Assembly (NCBI RefSeq): GCF_014205215.1
Contig: NZ_JACHNC010000001.1
Span: 4,345,001-4,409,000 of the forward strand
DNA length: 64,000 nt
Direction of reading: 5' to 3'
Origin: Actinoplanes lobatus
Lineage (GTDB): Bacteria; Actinomycetota; Actinomycetes; Mycobacteriales; Micromonosporaceae
The notes under the pieces were generated by a model. The model ran no database searches. It was given only the letters and a program-made list of their open reading frames with translations, and was not told where the DNA came from. The translations under genes and the position numbers were made by a program. This document shows, one piece after another, positions 1-8,622 of this stretch (position 1 is its first letter; each line of letters starts with the position of its first letter).

Positions 1-1
1 C

Positions 2-292
2 CTGGTGGAGCACGGGGTGCTCCGGCGCGAGCCCTACCAGGAGCCGGGCGCCCGGGTCCGGCACGAGTACCGGCTCACCCCCAAGGGCTTCGACCTCTAC
101 CCGGTGCTGATCGCCCTGGCCGAGTGGGGCAACCGCTACCTGGCCGACCCGGAGGGCCCACCGATCCGCTACGCCCACCGCGACTGCGGCGCCGACCTGC
201 ACCTGGAGGCGCACTGTGCGGACGGCCACCACCTCACCGACCACCGCGAGATCCAGCCCCGCCCGGGCCCGGGCGCCCGGTTACGCCCGTGA
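2..292 (+). CDS. HxlR-family transcriptional regulator, C-terminal part (5' truncated by window)
   Basis: The frame is open from base 2 and the real start lies upstream of the window. The visible 96 residues are the second half of an HxlR winged-helix domain: the wing and recognition segment (YRLTPKGFDLYPVL) followed by the ALAEWGNRYL helix typical of the family. The tail contains a C-x8-C-x6-H-like stretch often seen in longer HxlR proteins. HxlR proteins are dimeric DNA-binding regulators, often of adjacent redox or detoxification genes. The stop overlaps the convergent N-acetyltransferase by 12 bp. Target unknown. Confidence 0.75.
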   Translation: MVEHGVLRREPYQEPGARVRHEYRLTPKGFDLYPVLIALAEWGNRYLADPEGPPIRYAHRDCGADLHLEAHCADGHHLTDHREIQPRPGPGARLRP

Positions 293-1138
293 CTCCAGCC
301 AGGCCTCGTGGGCCCGGGTGGCCGAGGCCCACAGGATCGCCCGGTCCTCGGCGGGCAGGGTGATGCCGAACACCTCGTCCAGGGCGCCGAAGTAGTCGTC
401 CGGGCTGTTCAGTTCGGTGGGGACCGGCTCGGCCTCGGTCCGGGTCAGGGTGCGGGCGCGCAGCACGTCGAAGCCGGTGGCGTCACGCCGGCAGACCGCC
501 GGGGTGCGGACGAAACCGGACTCCGGCGAGGTGGACAGCTCCTCGTGCTTCGCCCGGAACTCCGACATCCGGGCCGGTTCCGCGCGGAAGTCCATGCCGA
601 GGAAGCTGCCGCGCGGATCGTGGTCGAACCGCCAGCCGCCCGGCTCGGCCTCGGACGGGCGCAGCGCGTACCGGAACGGGCCGTCCGCATGATCGCCCGC
701 GATCAGCGGAAGCGGGCCGTGCAGGCCGTCGCCCATGCCCAGGTCGACCAGCCAGACGCCATCCGGGCAGGCGTCCGACGGCAGGCCGGAGACGGTCAGC
801 ACCAGGTGGTTGGCGGACGCCCCGGCGGGCAGCGTCTGGTTGCCCTGCACGCCGCCGACATGCCGGGTGACCTGGTAGCCGAGCGCCCGCAGCAGCGCCG
901 AGAAGGCCCCGTTGAGATGGAAGCAGTAGCCGCCGCGACCGGCCACGATCCGGGCCGCCGACTCGGTCGGGCAGACCGTGGTGGGCCGCCCGATGTGGAT
1001 CTCCAGGCATTCGTAGGGCACCCGTTCCGCGTGCGCCCGGTGCAGGGCGCCGAGCGCCGCCACACCCGGCTCGTGACCGGCCAGCTCGGACAGGCCCAGC
1101 CGGGCCAGGTAACCGGGTACGTCGATGCTGTCAGGCAT
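281..1138 (-). CDS. Arylamine N-acetyltransferase
   Basis: Cytosolic enzyme transferring acetyl from acetyl-CoA to arylamines, hydrazines or related amines. At 285 aa it has the usual bacterial NAT length. The Cys-His-Asp triad is visible: Cys72 in GRGGYCFHLNG, His111 in ASANHLVLTV and Asp132 in VDLGMGDG. N-terminal helices and the final lid region are present. Its ATG overlaps the end of the upstream diguanylate cyclase by 8 bp, so the two are probably one transcript with coupled translation. In actinomycetes NAT homologues act in xenobiotic metabolism or in amide synthases of ansamycin clusters; no such cluster is adjacent, so the xenobiotic or housekeeping role is more likely. Confidence 0.9.
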   Translation of the reverse strand: MPDSIDVPGYLARLGLSELAGHEPGVAALGALHRAHAERVPYECLEIHIGRPTTVCPTESAARIVAGRGGYCFHLNGAFSALLRALGYQVTRHVGGVQGNQTLPAGASANHLVLTVSGLPSDACPDGVWLVDLGMGDGLHGPLPLIAGDHADGPFRYALRPSEAEPGGWRFDHDPRGSFLGMDFRAEPARMSEFRAKHEELSTSPESGFVRTPAVCRRDATGFDVLRARTLTRTEAEPVPTELNSPDDYFGALDEVFGITLPAEDRAILWASATRAHEAWLESRA

Positions 1139-2738
1139 GGGTAGACGTTAGTCCGAACCCCACACAGACCCGGTTCCGCCCGGCCCGCTTGGCCGCATAG
1201 AGCTGGGCGTCCGCCCGGGCCAGCAGCTCCGCCTGCCCGGCGCCCGGAGCGACCGCGTCCGCTCCGATACTCACCGTCACCGGCAGTTCCCCGGTAACCG
1301 GCCCCCACGGATGGTCGGCCACCGCCGCCCGCACCCGATCCAGGTACTCGGTCGCCTGTGAGCCGTCCATCCCGGTGATGACCAGCAGGAACTCCTCCCC
1401 GCCGAGGCGGGCGGCGAACCCCGCCGACGGTTCCATCTCGGTCAGCAGCCGGGCCACGTCGATCAGCACCCGGTCCCCGGCCTCGTGCGTACACCGGTCA
1501 TTGACCTGTTTGAAGTGGTCCAGATCGAGCAATGCGGCCCAGAGCGAATCCCCGGTCCGCAACGTCTGCTCGATCAGTCCGGGCAGTTGCTCGTCCACGT
1601 AGCGGCGGTTGCGCAGCCCGGTCAGCGGATCACGGCGCGCCTGCTCACGGAACCGTTCCGCCTCCTGCCGGGCCTCGTTGACCTCGAAGAGCGCCTGCCG
1701 GTTGCGGGCCTGCGCCTCCCTGGCCGCGGAGAGCACCTCCCGCTCAGCCGCGTGGAACCGCTTGTGCTCGGCGAAGGCCCGCTCGTAGTCACCGGCAGCG
1801 CCGTGCAGCTCCGCCTGCTCCTGCATCACCCGAACCAGGATCTCGCCGTGCTCGTGCGCCTCGCACTGGTCCCGGCACGCGTCCAGGGTGTGCTGGGCGG
1901 CGGCGAGATCGCCCTGTAGCCGGCGGGTGACCGCCAGGGTGAGCAGGAACTCGGGCAGCGAGTCGGCCTCCTGCGGGCCGTCCGGATATCCGCCGATCGC
2001 GGCCAGAACGGTCTGTTCCGCCTCGGCGTGCTGCCCCAGCGCGATCTGCACGCTGGCCACCGTGTCCAGGTCGTTCGGGTCGAGCCGGTGCCCGCCCGCG
2101 ACGGCGGTGGTGCACATCCGCTGGACCACCGCCCAGGCCCGGTCCGGTTCGCCGGCCAGGTATTCGGCGTACGCGTGATTGTTCAGCACCATGATCTGGT
2201 CGCGGATGTCCGTGCTGTGCCGGGCCAGCTCCTCGGCCTGTTGGTAGCGTTCCCGGGCCGCGTCGATCGAGCCGGTCTCGGTGAGCGCGTCGGCGTACTT
2301 GACCACGTAGGGCAGCCGGCGACGGGCCGGGACGCTGTCCTCCAGGGCCTCGACCGCGGCGACCGCGTGCTCCAGAAGCGCGGCGACGTCACCGAGGTTG
2401 CGGAAGGTGCGGCCGAGCAGCAGGTGGCTGCGGGCGATCAGGTAGCGGTTGCCGTGTTCATGGGCCCACTCGTTGATCAGCCACATCTCCTTGGCGGCGG
2501 CTCTCAGGTCACCGGAGCGTTCGGCGGCGTCGGCCTGGATCAGCCGGGCCCGCATCCGGGAGACCGGATCTCCGTCGGCGACCGCCTCCTGTTCGACCTC
2601 GGCGGCCCGGGCGGCCCGGGCGGCGGGGTCGCGGCCGACCCAGTCCTCGAGATCGTCCAGTTCCGCGGCCCGCGCCGCATGCACGGCGGCGAGCGCGGCG
2701 CTACCGGCCGAGGCCCGCGTCACGGCTGTCACGGTCAT
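1131..2738 (-). CDS. Diguanylate cyclase with N-terminal TPR-like region (GGDEF)
   Basis: Predicted to make cyclic di-GMP from two GTP. Residues about 20-350 are helical and TPR-like (repeated A-x2-x-A helices, no membrane segment), followed by a short coiled coil (340-368) and a GGDEF domain (370-530). The domain starts with DPLTGLRNRR and has the metal/GTP segment DLDHFKQVND and the signature GGEEF at 446-450, compatible with activity. No RxxD inhibitory site is seen five residues before the signature, so product inhibition may be missing. The TPR part is probably a cytosolic sensor or partner surface. In Streptomyces-like bacteria c-di-GMP controls development through BldD; that link is inference here. 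Confidence 0.9.
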   Translation of the reverse strand: MTVTAVTRASAGSAALAAVHAARAAELDDLEDWVGRDPAARAARAAEVEQEAVADGDPVSRMRARLIQADAAERSGDLRAAAKEMWLINEWAHEHGNRYLIARSHLLLGRTFRNLGDVAALLEHAVAAVEALEDSVPARRRLPYVVKYADALTETGSIDAARERYQQAEELARHSTDIRDQIMVLNNHAYAEYLAGEPDRAWAVVQRMCTTAVAGGHRLDPNDLDTVASVQIALGQHAEAEQTVLAAIGGYPDGPQEADSLPEFLLTLAVTRRLQGDLAAAQHTLDACRDQCEAHEHGEILVRVMQEQAELHGAAGDYERAFAEHKRFHAAEREVLSAAREAQARNRQALFEVNEARQEAERFREQARRDPLTGLRNRRYVDEQLPGLIEQTLRTGDSLWAALLDLDHFKQVNDRCTHEAGDRVLIDVARLLTEMEPSAGFAARLGGEEFLLVITGMDGSQATEYLDRVRAAVADHPWGPVTGELPVTVSIGADAVAPGAGQAELLARADAQLYAAKRAGRNRVCVGFGLTSTHA

Positions 2739-2875
2739 ACCCGACCATCGGCGGCACCGCGCCCGGACGTAGGTTTCCCGCCGTCATGCCGATCATCGTG
2801 CGCCCACCGGGCACAACCGGCAAGGACCCGGCGACAGTTCGTCGATGCCTGTGGTCAGCCGCCTACGATCCGCGG

Positions 2876-4063
2876 GTGACTGTCACCGACACCGCCCGGC
2901 GCCGCCCGCTCATCACGCTGCTGGTCGTCTGCCAGAGCACGATCGGGCTGATCTTCGGCGGGATCGGGCTGTTCCTGCCGCTGATCCGTACCGACCTGGG
3001 GCTGAGCTTCACCGAGGCGGGCACGCTGGCCGCCGCGAGCAACCTCACCTACGCCCTGATGCAGGTGCCGTCCGGATACCTGGCCGACCGGTTCACCCCG
3101 CGCCGGCTGTTCCTCATCGGGCTGCTCGGCCTGAACGTCCTGTCGGCCCTGTTCGCTGTGCTCGACACGTACCCCCTGCTGTTGATCGATCAGGCGCTCG
3201 CCGGCTTCTTCCGCGCCCTGGTCTTCACCCCCGGCATGCTGCTGATGACCCAGTTGTTCCCGCCCGGCCGGCGGGCCACCGCCATGGGCCTGTACGTGGT
3301 CGGCGGCTTCTCCTCGAACGTGCTGCTCAGCGCGGTCGGGCCGCTGCTGGTCGGGCCGCTCGGGTGGCGGCTGCTGTTCCTGCTGTTCTCCGGGTTCGGG
3401 CTGCTGGCCCTGGTGCTGTACCGGTTCCTGGCCGGGGCCGCGCCGCGCCGGGAACCCGGCGACCCGGTCCGGTTCGCCGACCTGCCGGGGCTGATCCGGC
3501 AGCGGATCATCCAGCTCACCGGGGTCATCCAGTTCACCCGGCTCGCCGTGGCGCAGGGCTTCACGTTCTGGCTGCCCACCTATCTGGTGGTCGACCGCGG
3601 GCAGTCGCTGGCCACCGCCGGCCTGGTCGCGGCGCTGGCCTCGGCGATCAGCGCGCCGGTCAACTACCTGGGCGGCTACCTGTCCGACCGGATCAACCGG
3701 CCGCTGCTGGTGATCGGCGGTTCGCTGACCGTCCTGACCGTCGGCCTGACGCTGCTCACCTATGTGCCCGGCATGCTGGGAGTGCTCGGCGTGGTGGCGC
3801 TGATCTCGATGGCGATCCAGGTCTACTTCGGACCGCTGTTCGCCCTCCCGTTGCAGGTGCTCGGATCCGGCAACGCCGGGCTGATCAGCGGTTTCGGCAA
3901 CTTCTGCGCCAACCTGGGCAGCTTCGCCCTCGTGTACGCGCTGGGCGCCGTCAAGGACGCCACCGGCTCGTTCCGGGCCGGGTTCCTGAGTCTGGCCGTG
4001 CTCTGCGTGGTGGCCCTGATCGCGACCCGGCTCACCCGGCCGCTGCTTCGAAGAGCCGGCTAG
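2876..4063 (+). CDS. MFS transporter
   Basis: A 395-residue polytopic membrane protein, about 12 hydrophobic segments, major facilitator superfamily. The loop after TM2 (GYLADRFTPRR) matches the MFS motif A, and the second half repeats it (GGYLSDRINRP). The GTG at 2876 is preferred because the long upstream extension is hydrophilic and the first membrane segment (LITLLVVCQSTIGLIFGGIG) starts soon after it. Family resemblance is to the nitrate/sugar-phosphate-like MFS group; the substrate cannot be told. It is divergent from the diguanylate cyclase and its 3' end overlaps the convergent SGNH protein by 32 bp. Confidence 0.85.
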   Translation: MTVTDTARRRPLITLLVVCQSTIGLIFGGIGLFLPLIRTDLGLSFTEAGTLAAASNLTYALMQVPSGYLADRFTPRRLFLIGLLGLNVLSALFAVLDTYPLLLIDQALAGFFRALVFTPGMLLMTQLFPPGRRATAMGLYVVGGFSSNVLLSAVGPLLVGPLGWRLLFLLFSGFGLLALVLYRFLAGAAPRREPGDPVRFADLPGLIRQRIIQLTGVIQFTRLAVAQGFTFWLPTYLVVDRGQSLATAGLVAALASAISAPVNYLGGYLSDRINRPLLVIGGSLTVLTVGLTLLTYVPGMLGVLGVVALISMAIQVYFGPLFALPLQVLGSGNAGLISGFGNFCANLGSFALVYALGAVKDATGSFRAGFLSLAVLCVVALIATRLTRPLLRRAG

Positions 4064-5276
4064 GCACGGCGGCCGCCAGGGCGGCGTACCCGCGCGGGTT
4101 CAGGTGCAGGTGGTCGCCGGCGTCGAAGACCGGCAGCAGTCGCCAGGGCGCGACCGGATCGCGTACCGCCGCGTCGAAGTCCACCCAGCCGTCGAACAGG
4201 CCGGCCCGGATCGCGGCGTTCACCTGCTGGCGGGCGGTCTCCCGTACGCCCGCCTTGTCGTCGTAGATGTTGCCGCCGAAAGGCGTGAGCGTGGCCCCGA
4301 AGATCCGCAGACCGCACGCCTGCGCGCGCAGCGCGATCTGCTGGTACGCGCCGATCAGCCCGGCCACCACACGGCGTTGCGCCAGCTCGGTGGCGGCCGT
4401 CATGCCCAGGTCGTTGACGCCCTCGAAGACGAGCAGCCACCGGGCGCCGCTGACCGTCAGCACGTCGCGATCCAGCCGGGCCAGGGCGTTCGGGCCGAGG
4501 CCGTCACACAGCACCCGGTTGCCGCGGGCCGCCTGGTTGAGCACCGCGAGGCCGGGGCGGCGCAGCCGGATCAGCAGCTGGTCGGGCCAGCGGTCGTTGC
4601 CGTTGAGGGTGGAGCCGCGGCCGTCGGTCAGCGCGTCGCCGAGCACCACCAGCCCGGCCGCGCCGGACGCGGTGACCTCGACCGCGCTGAGCAGGTACCA
4701 GTGGTTGACCGGCACGGCCCCCGGCAGCTCCGGGTCCGCGAGCCGGTCCCCCTCGATCAGCCAGGAGGTGGTACGCGAACCCGGATGCGAGGTGAGCGCC
4801 GACCCGTCCTGCCCCTCCCACAGGTGAACCGTGACCGTCAGGTTCTGCGCCGCGACCACCGGCAGATCGACCGGGTCGGAGATCATCTGCGCGCCCGGCG
4901 GCACGGTCACGCCGGCCCGGCCCCCGAACGTCAACCGCTGCGAGCTGCCCGGCTGGATGCCCGGCGCCCCGGCCCGGCCGTCCCGCGGCAGAGCCACGGC
5001 GGCCGCGGTGATCGGCAGGTCGGTCGTGCCGAACGCGTTGGAGAACCGCACCCGCAGCCGCCGCCCGCCCAGGGACAGGCGCACGGTCTGGCGCAGGGTG
5101 GTGTTCACCAGCATGGAACGGTCGCCGGTGAACGGCTCCGGCGGCAGGTCGTACGGTTCGGTGAGCTGTGGAGCGGCGGTCCAGGTGTGGGTCCAGCGGG
5201 GGCGTGGGGGCGGGTGGGGATCGAACAGAAGCAGCGGGGAGGCGGCTCCCAGGAGGGTGCGTCGCCGCAGGGGCAC
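4032..5276 (-). CDS. Secreted SGNH/GDSL-hydrolase-family protein with Ala at the nucleophile position
   Basis: A 414-residue protein with a twin-arginine-type leader (RRRTLLG at the start). An N-terminal beta-rich part (about 25-200) precedes an SGNH domain (205-414). The block I motif, normally GDS(I/L)TDG, reads GDALTDG at 213-219, so the catalytic serine is alanine (codon gcg). The other blocks are intact: Gly in ARGNR, GVND at 286-289 and D388-x2-H391 in block V. It may be a catalytically dead binding protein, may use another residue, or the base may be an error. The same architecture is common in actinomycete extracellular esterases. It converges with the MFS gene. Confidence 0.85.
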   Translation of the reverse strand: MPLRRRTLLGAASPLLLFDPHPPPRPRWTHTWTAAPQLTEPYDLPPEPFTGDRSMLVNTTLRQTVRLSLGGRRLRVRFSNAFGTTDLPITAAAVALPRDGRAGAPGIQPGSSQRLTFGGRAGVTVPPGAQMISDPVDLPVVAAQNLTVTVHLWEGQDGSALTSHPGSRTTSWLIEGDRLADPELPGAVPVNHWYLLSAVEVTASGAAGLVVLGDALTDGRGSTLNGNDRWPDQLLIRLRRPGLAVLNQAARGNRVLCDGLGPNALARLDRDVLTVSGARWLLVFEGVNDLGMTAATELAQRRVVAGLIGAYQQIALRAQACGLRIFGATLTPFGGNIYDDKAGVRETARQQVNAAIRAGLFDGWVDFDAAVRDPVAPWRLLPVFDAGDHLHLNPRGYAALAAAVPSRLFEAAAG

Positions 5277-5357
5277 ATCCCGAAACGTATAGCCGTGGAT
5301 CTATACAGTCAATGGGCTCACGATGCGTTTGGGAGCGCTCCAAGATAAGCTTCCGCC

Positions 5358-5936
5358 ATGCTGATGGCCCTGCTGCTCGACATCGCGAACATCGTCGGCG
5401 GGCTGCTGCTCGCCATCCCCCTGCTCGGCCGCTTCCCGGTCGTCGCCAAGGTCACCGCGCGGATCGCCCCGTGGCGCTGGCTCGCCGGGATCGTCGCCCT
5501 GGTCGCGGGAGGATACTTCCTCATCGTGCACCTGTTCTCCGGGCCGCACCTGTTCCACTTCGAGGTGGTCGGGATCGCGGTCGGCGTCCTGCTGGCCTGG
5601 GAGCGCCTGACCGGCCGCAAGCCCCTGGTCCCGGCCGCACCGGTGACCACCCCGGCCGCCCCGGCCCCCGTACCTTCGTCTTCACCTTCGTCTTCACCTT
5701 CGTCTTCACCTTCGTCTTCGCCTTCGTCTTCACCTTCGTCTTCACCTTCGTCTTCGCCTTCGTCTTCACCTTCGTCTTCACCTTCGTCTTCGCCTTCGCC
5801 TTCATCTTCGCCTTCGCCTTCACCCGAGCCGGTCGCGGTCGCTCCGGCTGATCTCGCCGGGCCGGCGCTGCTGGTCGCGGTCTTCGGCATCATCGCGATC
5901 ATCGTGGGCCTCCAGGGCCTTTTCACCCCCAACTGA
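5358..5936 (+). CDS. Small membrane protein with Ser/Pro-rich linker
   Basis: A 192-residue protein of unknown function. Hydrophobic segments lie at about 3-20, 37-55 and 57-78, and a last one at 165-187 ends just before the C-terminus. Between them residues about 96-158 are a low-complexity SPSS/SSPS run encoded by a 12-bp tandem repeat. The layout (N-terminal membrane part, flexible linker, C-terminal membrane segment) suggests a membrane anchor with an exposed, possibly O-mannosylated spacer; that is inference. It stands alone, divergent from the SGNH gene with an 81-bp gap. Confidence 0.6.
   Translation: MLMALLLDIANIVGGLLLAIPLLGRFPVVAKVTARIAPWRWLAGIVALVAGGYFLIVHLFSGPHLFHFEVVGIAVGVLLAWERLTGRKPLVPAAPVTTPAAPAPVPSSSPSSSPSSSPSSSPSSSPSSSPSSSPSSSPSSSPSSSPSPSSSPSPSPEPVAVAPADLAGPALLVAVFGIIAIIVGLQGLFTPN
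5673..5823 (+). repeat. Tandem Ser/Pro-coding microsatellite
   Basis: About 150 bp built from the hexamers CTTCGT and CTTCAC (CTTCGC toward the end), in frame with the membrane protein and encoding its SPSSS linker. The repeat length keeps the frame, so copy number can vary without breaking the gene. Confidence 0.9.
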
Positions 5937-6289
5937 TCTTGTACGCGTGACGCCGTCCCCAACCGCATCGGACCCGTCCCGCCCAGCCACGCGATCTCCT
6001 GCCCACTTTCGCCTTTGCCGCGCCCGCCGGGCGGAGCTCGGTGGTCCCGCGGGACCACTCAGCCCTCCTGCGGCCACTTACGCCGGGTGGGTGGTTGCGC
6101 TTCGGCTTCCCAGGCGCGGGGGCTGCCTGCTCGCGGCCGTCACGCCGGTCGCCCGGTGTGGGTGGTCGCGCTTACGTGAGGGTGTGCGCGCACGGCGGCG
6201 GTGTCGTGGTCGCCTACGTGCTAGGCGAGAATGGGGCTTTCGCCGGAAACGGGCGCCCGTTTCGCCCGCTTTGTACGCCGCTGTTGTGC

Positions 6290-6337
6290 GATCTTGAACG
6301 ATTTGCCACCCGAGGCGGTGGCAAATCGTTCAAGATC
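6290..6337. repeat. 48-nt palindromic element, copy 1
   Basis: Perfect inverted repeat. Including the flanking base at 6289 and 6338 the arms are 22 bp (6289-6310 and 6317-6338) around a 6-nt loop CGAGGC. Outer arm GATCTTGAACG differs by one base from the family consensus GATCTTGGACG, with the compensating change in the other arm. No T-run follows. Confidence 0.85.
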
Positions 6338-6445
6338 GCTCCGGGTGGCGCGTCCTGCTGGCGAGGGATTGCGGATTCGGCCGTAGGTAGCCAGGAAGAA
6401 GACTCCCGGATGTATCCGATAGCCCAAGGTCTTTCAGCGGAAATA

Positions 6446-6498
6446 GATCATGGACGATGATTGACCGCGCGGTTACGGTGGCCGATCGATCCAAGATC
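6446..6498. repeat. Degenerate copy of the 48-nt palindrome
   Basis: Starts GATCATGGACG and ends CGATCCAAGATC, with TTGACCGC and CGGTGG inside, but is about 5 nt longer than the full copies and poorly paired. Probably a decayed copy. It directly precedes the CCG tract. Confidence 0.45.
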
Positions 6499-6503
6499 GC
6501 CAC

Positions 6504-6858
6504 CGCTGCTGCTGCCATCACCGCCACCGCCATCACCGCCACCGCCGCACCGCCGCCACCGCCGCACCGCCGCTGCCGCCGCACCGCCGCACCGCCGCCG
6601 CCGCACCGCCGCCACCGCCGCCGCCGCACCGCCGCCGCCGCCGCACCGCCGCCGCCGCTGCCGCCGCACCGCCGCCGCCGCCGCACCGCCGCCGCCGCCG
6701 CCGCACCGCCGCCGCCGCCGCACCGCCGCCGCCGCCGCACCGCCGCCGCCGCCGCCGCCGCCGCACCGCCGCCGCCGCCGCACCGCCGCCGCCGCCGCAC
6801 CGCCGCCGCCGCCGCACCGCCGCCGCCGCACCGCCGCCGCCGCACCGCCGCCGCCGCG
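6504..6858. repeat. CCG-rich trinucleotide tract
   Basis: About 355 bp made almost only of CCG triplets interrupted at intervals by CA (CCGCA), so that units of 12-25 bp recur. Five of the six frames are open but code only for Ala, Pro/His/Arg or Gly/Ala runs; I treat it as non-coding. It lies between two palindromic elements. Confidence 0.9.
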
Positions 6859-6895
6859 GCTGGCGCGGTGCCTGCTGGCGCGGGCGCCCTCTCGC

Positions 6896-6943
6896 GATCT
6901 TGGACGTTTTTCTACCGGTTGCGGTGGTCAATCGTCCAAGATC
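6896..6943. repeat. 48-nt palindromic element, copy 2
   Basis: Outer arms GATCTTGGACG and CGTCCAAGATC pair perfectly (14 bp with flanking CGC/GCG); the inner part has CTACCG and CGGTGG around GTTG. Same 48-nt length as the other copies. Confidence 0.85.
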
Positions 6944-7308
6944 GCGGGCTGTGGTTTGGCTCGCGCCTTTCGTTCGGCCTTCCGTCTTCCGGCCGTTTCT
7001 GTTTTCTGGCACTGCGCTGTCCGCCGGTTGCGGATCTCGGCATGCCACGGCCGGGTGATCATCGGACGCGCGAGTCGCGGCTTTTGGGAGGATTCGGCCT
7101 GAGGGTCGCCCCACAGCCGCGCCCCCATCTGGAGCGCCACTGCCCGGCTCGTGGGGTTTTACCGCCCGCAGCCCGAATCACCCGCAAGGGAGGGTCCGGT
7201 CCGGTCGAATCCCGCACAGGCTGAGGAAGGTCCATTTCCCGGCCGGAGATACGGATCTCCAGCCGCCACGGCCGCAGCCCGGTCACGACCCGGGCGGAGG
7301 GGGTCCGC

Positions 7309-8616
7309 GTGACAGAGGCGCGCATGACAGGGAGACGCCATACCCAGAGCCGGCTCCGGCTCGCCGGGTCAGGCGTGCAGCCGCTACTGCTGATGTTCCC
7401 GCTCGGGCTGTTCTGGATGGCGTTCGTCTTCGACCTGGCCACCACGCTCGGCGCGCCCCCTCTGATCGGAACGGTCGCCTTCTGGAACCTGGTGGCCGGC
7501 CTCATCGGTGGCCTGCTCGCCGCACTGGCCGCCGCGGTCGACGCTTTCGGCGCCTCGGACCCGTCCGCCGCCCGGATCTTCTTCCTCGCCCTCCTTCTCG
7601 ACGTCGGTGTACTGATCGTCTTCGCGGTCCTCACCCTGATGCGGGTCCGGGGCCACGACCGCTCCGCCGACGGCGGCCTCCTCGCCCTCGAAGCCGCCGC
7701 TCTGGGGCTGGCCGGTTTCACCGCCTGGTTCAGCGGCCGCCTCGCCGACCCCCAGGCCCCGGTCTCCGACCCACGCCCATCCCACCGCCGCGGCGGCAGC
7801 CTCCTCGACCCGGAAACACCGAGCGACATCCCTGCCCCGCGGGGCGAGCACCCTGGCCCGCGAGGCGGGAATCCCGGCCCGCGAAGCGATAGCCCCGGCC
7901 TGCGGAGCGGGAATCCCGGCCCGCGAAGCGAGACTCCCGGCTCACGGAGCGAGTACCCCGGCCCGCGAAGCAGGGCCTCCAGCCGCGTGCCCGCGGACCC
8001 TGACCCGCGGCGCGAAGACTCCGGCACTCGCTCTTCGCGGCGTGAAACCGCCGTCCCCACCCCTCGTCCTTCGCGTGGATGGCAGGCTGCGGGCCGCCAG
8101 CCGACCCCACCCCAGCGAGGCAGAACCACAGTGCCCGAGGCGCGAGGGCACGGGCCCGCAGCCGTCGAGCGGGAGGTTGGTGGGCAGGCGGGTGCGGCCG
8201 TCGGGCGGGAGCCGGGACGGTGGGGGACGGCCGCGGGGTCTGGGGTGCGTGGGCGTGGGGGTGCGGCTGTCGAGCGGGAGGCTGGTGGGCGTGGGGGTGC
8301 GGCTGTCGAGCGGGAGGTTGGTGGGCAGGCGGATGCGGCCGTCGGGCGGGAGGTTGGTGGGCAGGCGGATGCGGCCGTCGGGCGGGAGCCGGGACGGTGG
8401 GGGACGGCCGCGGGGTCTGGGGTGGGTGGGCGTGGAAGCGCGGCCGTTGAGCGGGAGGCGGGTGCGGACGCCGGGCGGGAGTCCGAGTGGTGGGGCGCGG
8501 CCCCTGGGTCCGGGTCGCGTGGGGGTGGAGACTCGGCAGACGAGTGGGAGTCGGGTCGGCGGGGCGGAGCTGAGCCTCCGCAGTGGCCGGCGCCTACCGG
8601 GCGGGCCGCCCGGTAG
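7309..8616 (+). CDS. DUF2231-type membrane protein with long repetitive tail
   Basis: The first 145 residues resemble DUF2231 membrane domains: about four hydrophobic segments, with PLGLFWMAFVFDLAT and AGLIGGLLAALAAAVDAF typical of the family, whose function is unknown. The following 290 residues are low-complexity and charged: first imperfect PGPRSE/PGPRGG units (7840-7975), then 11-residue units like AAVEREVGGQA (8160-8460). The GTG at 7309 follows a purine-rich GGAGGGGG; ATG 7324 is an alternative. The tail has no stop in frame, but its composition makes me unsure that all of it is under selection. Its stop is 6 bp before the convergent monooxygenase-like gene. Confidence 0.6.
   Translation: MTEARMTGRRHTQSRLRLAGSGVQPLLLMFPLGLFWMAFVFDLATTLGAPPLIGTVAFWNLVAGLIGGLLAALAAAVDAFGASDPSAARIFFLALLLDVGVLIVFAVLTLMRVRGHDRSADGGLLALEAAALGLAGFTAWFSGRLADPQAPVSDPRPSHRRGGSLLDPETPSDIPAPRGEHPGPRGGNPGPRSDSPGLRSGNPGPRSETPGSRSEYPGPRSRASSRVPADPDPRREDSGTRSSRRETAVPTPRPSRGWQAAGRQPTPPQRGRTTVPEARGHGPAAVEREVGGQAGAAVGREPGRWGTAAGSGVRGRGGAAVEREAGGRGGAAVEREVGGQADAAVGREVGGQADAAVGREPGRWGTAAGSGVGGRGSAAVEREAGADAGRESEWWGAAPGSGSRGGGDSADEWESGRRGGAEPPQWPAPTGRAAR
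8160..8460 (+). repeat. 33-bp imperfect tandem repeats in the DUF2231 tail
   Basis: Units encoding AAVERE(V/A)GGQA/GRG and AAVGREPGRWG recur; an approximately 75-bp block including GRWGTAAGSGV occurs twice (around 8209 and 8386). Units are multiples of three, so the frame is kept. Confidence 0.75.
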
Positions 8617-8622
8617 GGCGGG

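Larger units (their letters stand above)
5937..7308. other. Gene-free 1.4-kb repeat-rich region
   Basis: I see no credible gene here. It holds two full copies of the 48-nt palindrome (6290-6337, 6896-6943), one degenerate copy (6446-6498) and a CCG-rich tract (6504-6858). Open frames across the tract encode only Ala/Pro/Arg runs. The last 150 bp before 7309 should hold the promoter of the DUF2231 gene; no clear boxes were recognised. Confidence 0.7.

Noticed and set aside
5937..7308. Ala/Pro/His-rich frames across the CCG tract as genes
   Set aside because: All frames of the tract are open only because it is a triplet repeat; there is no ribosome site or domain.
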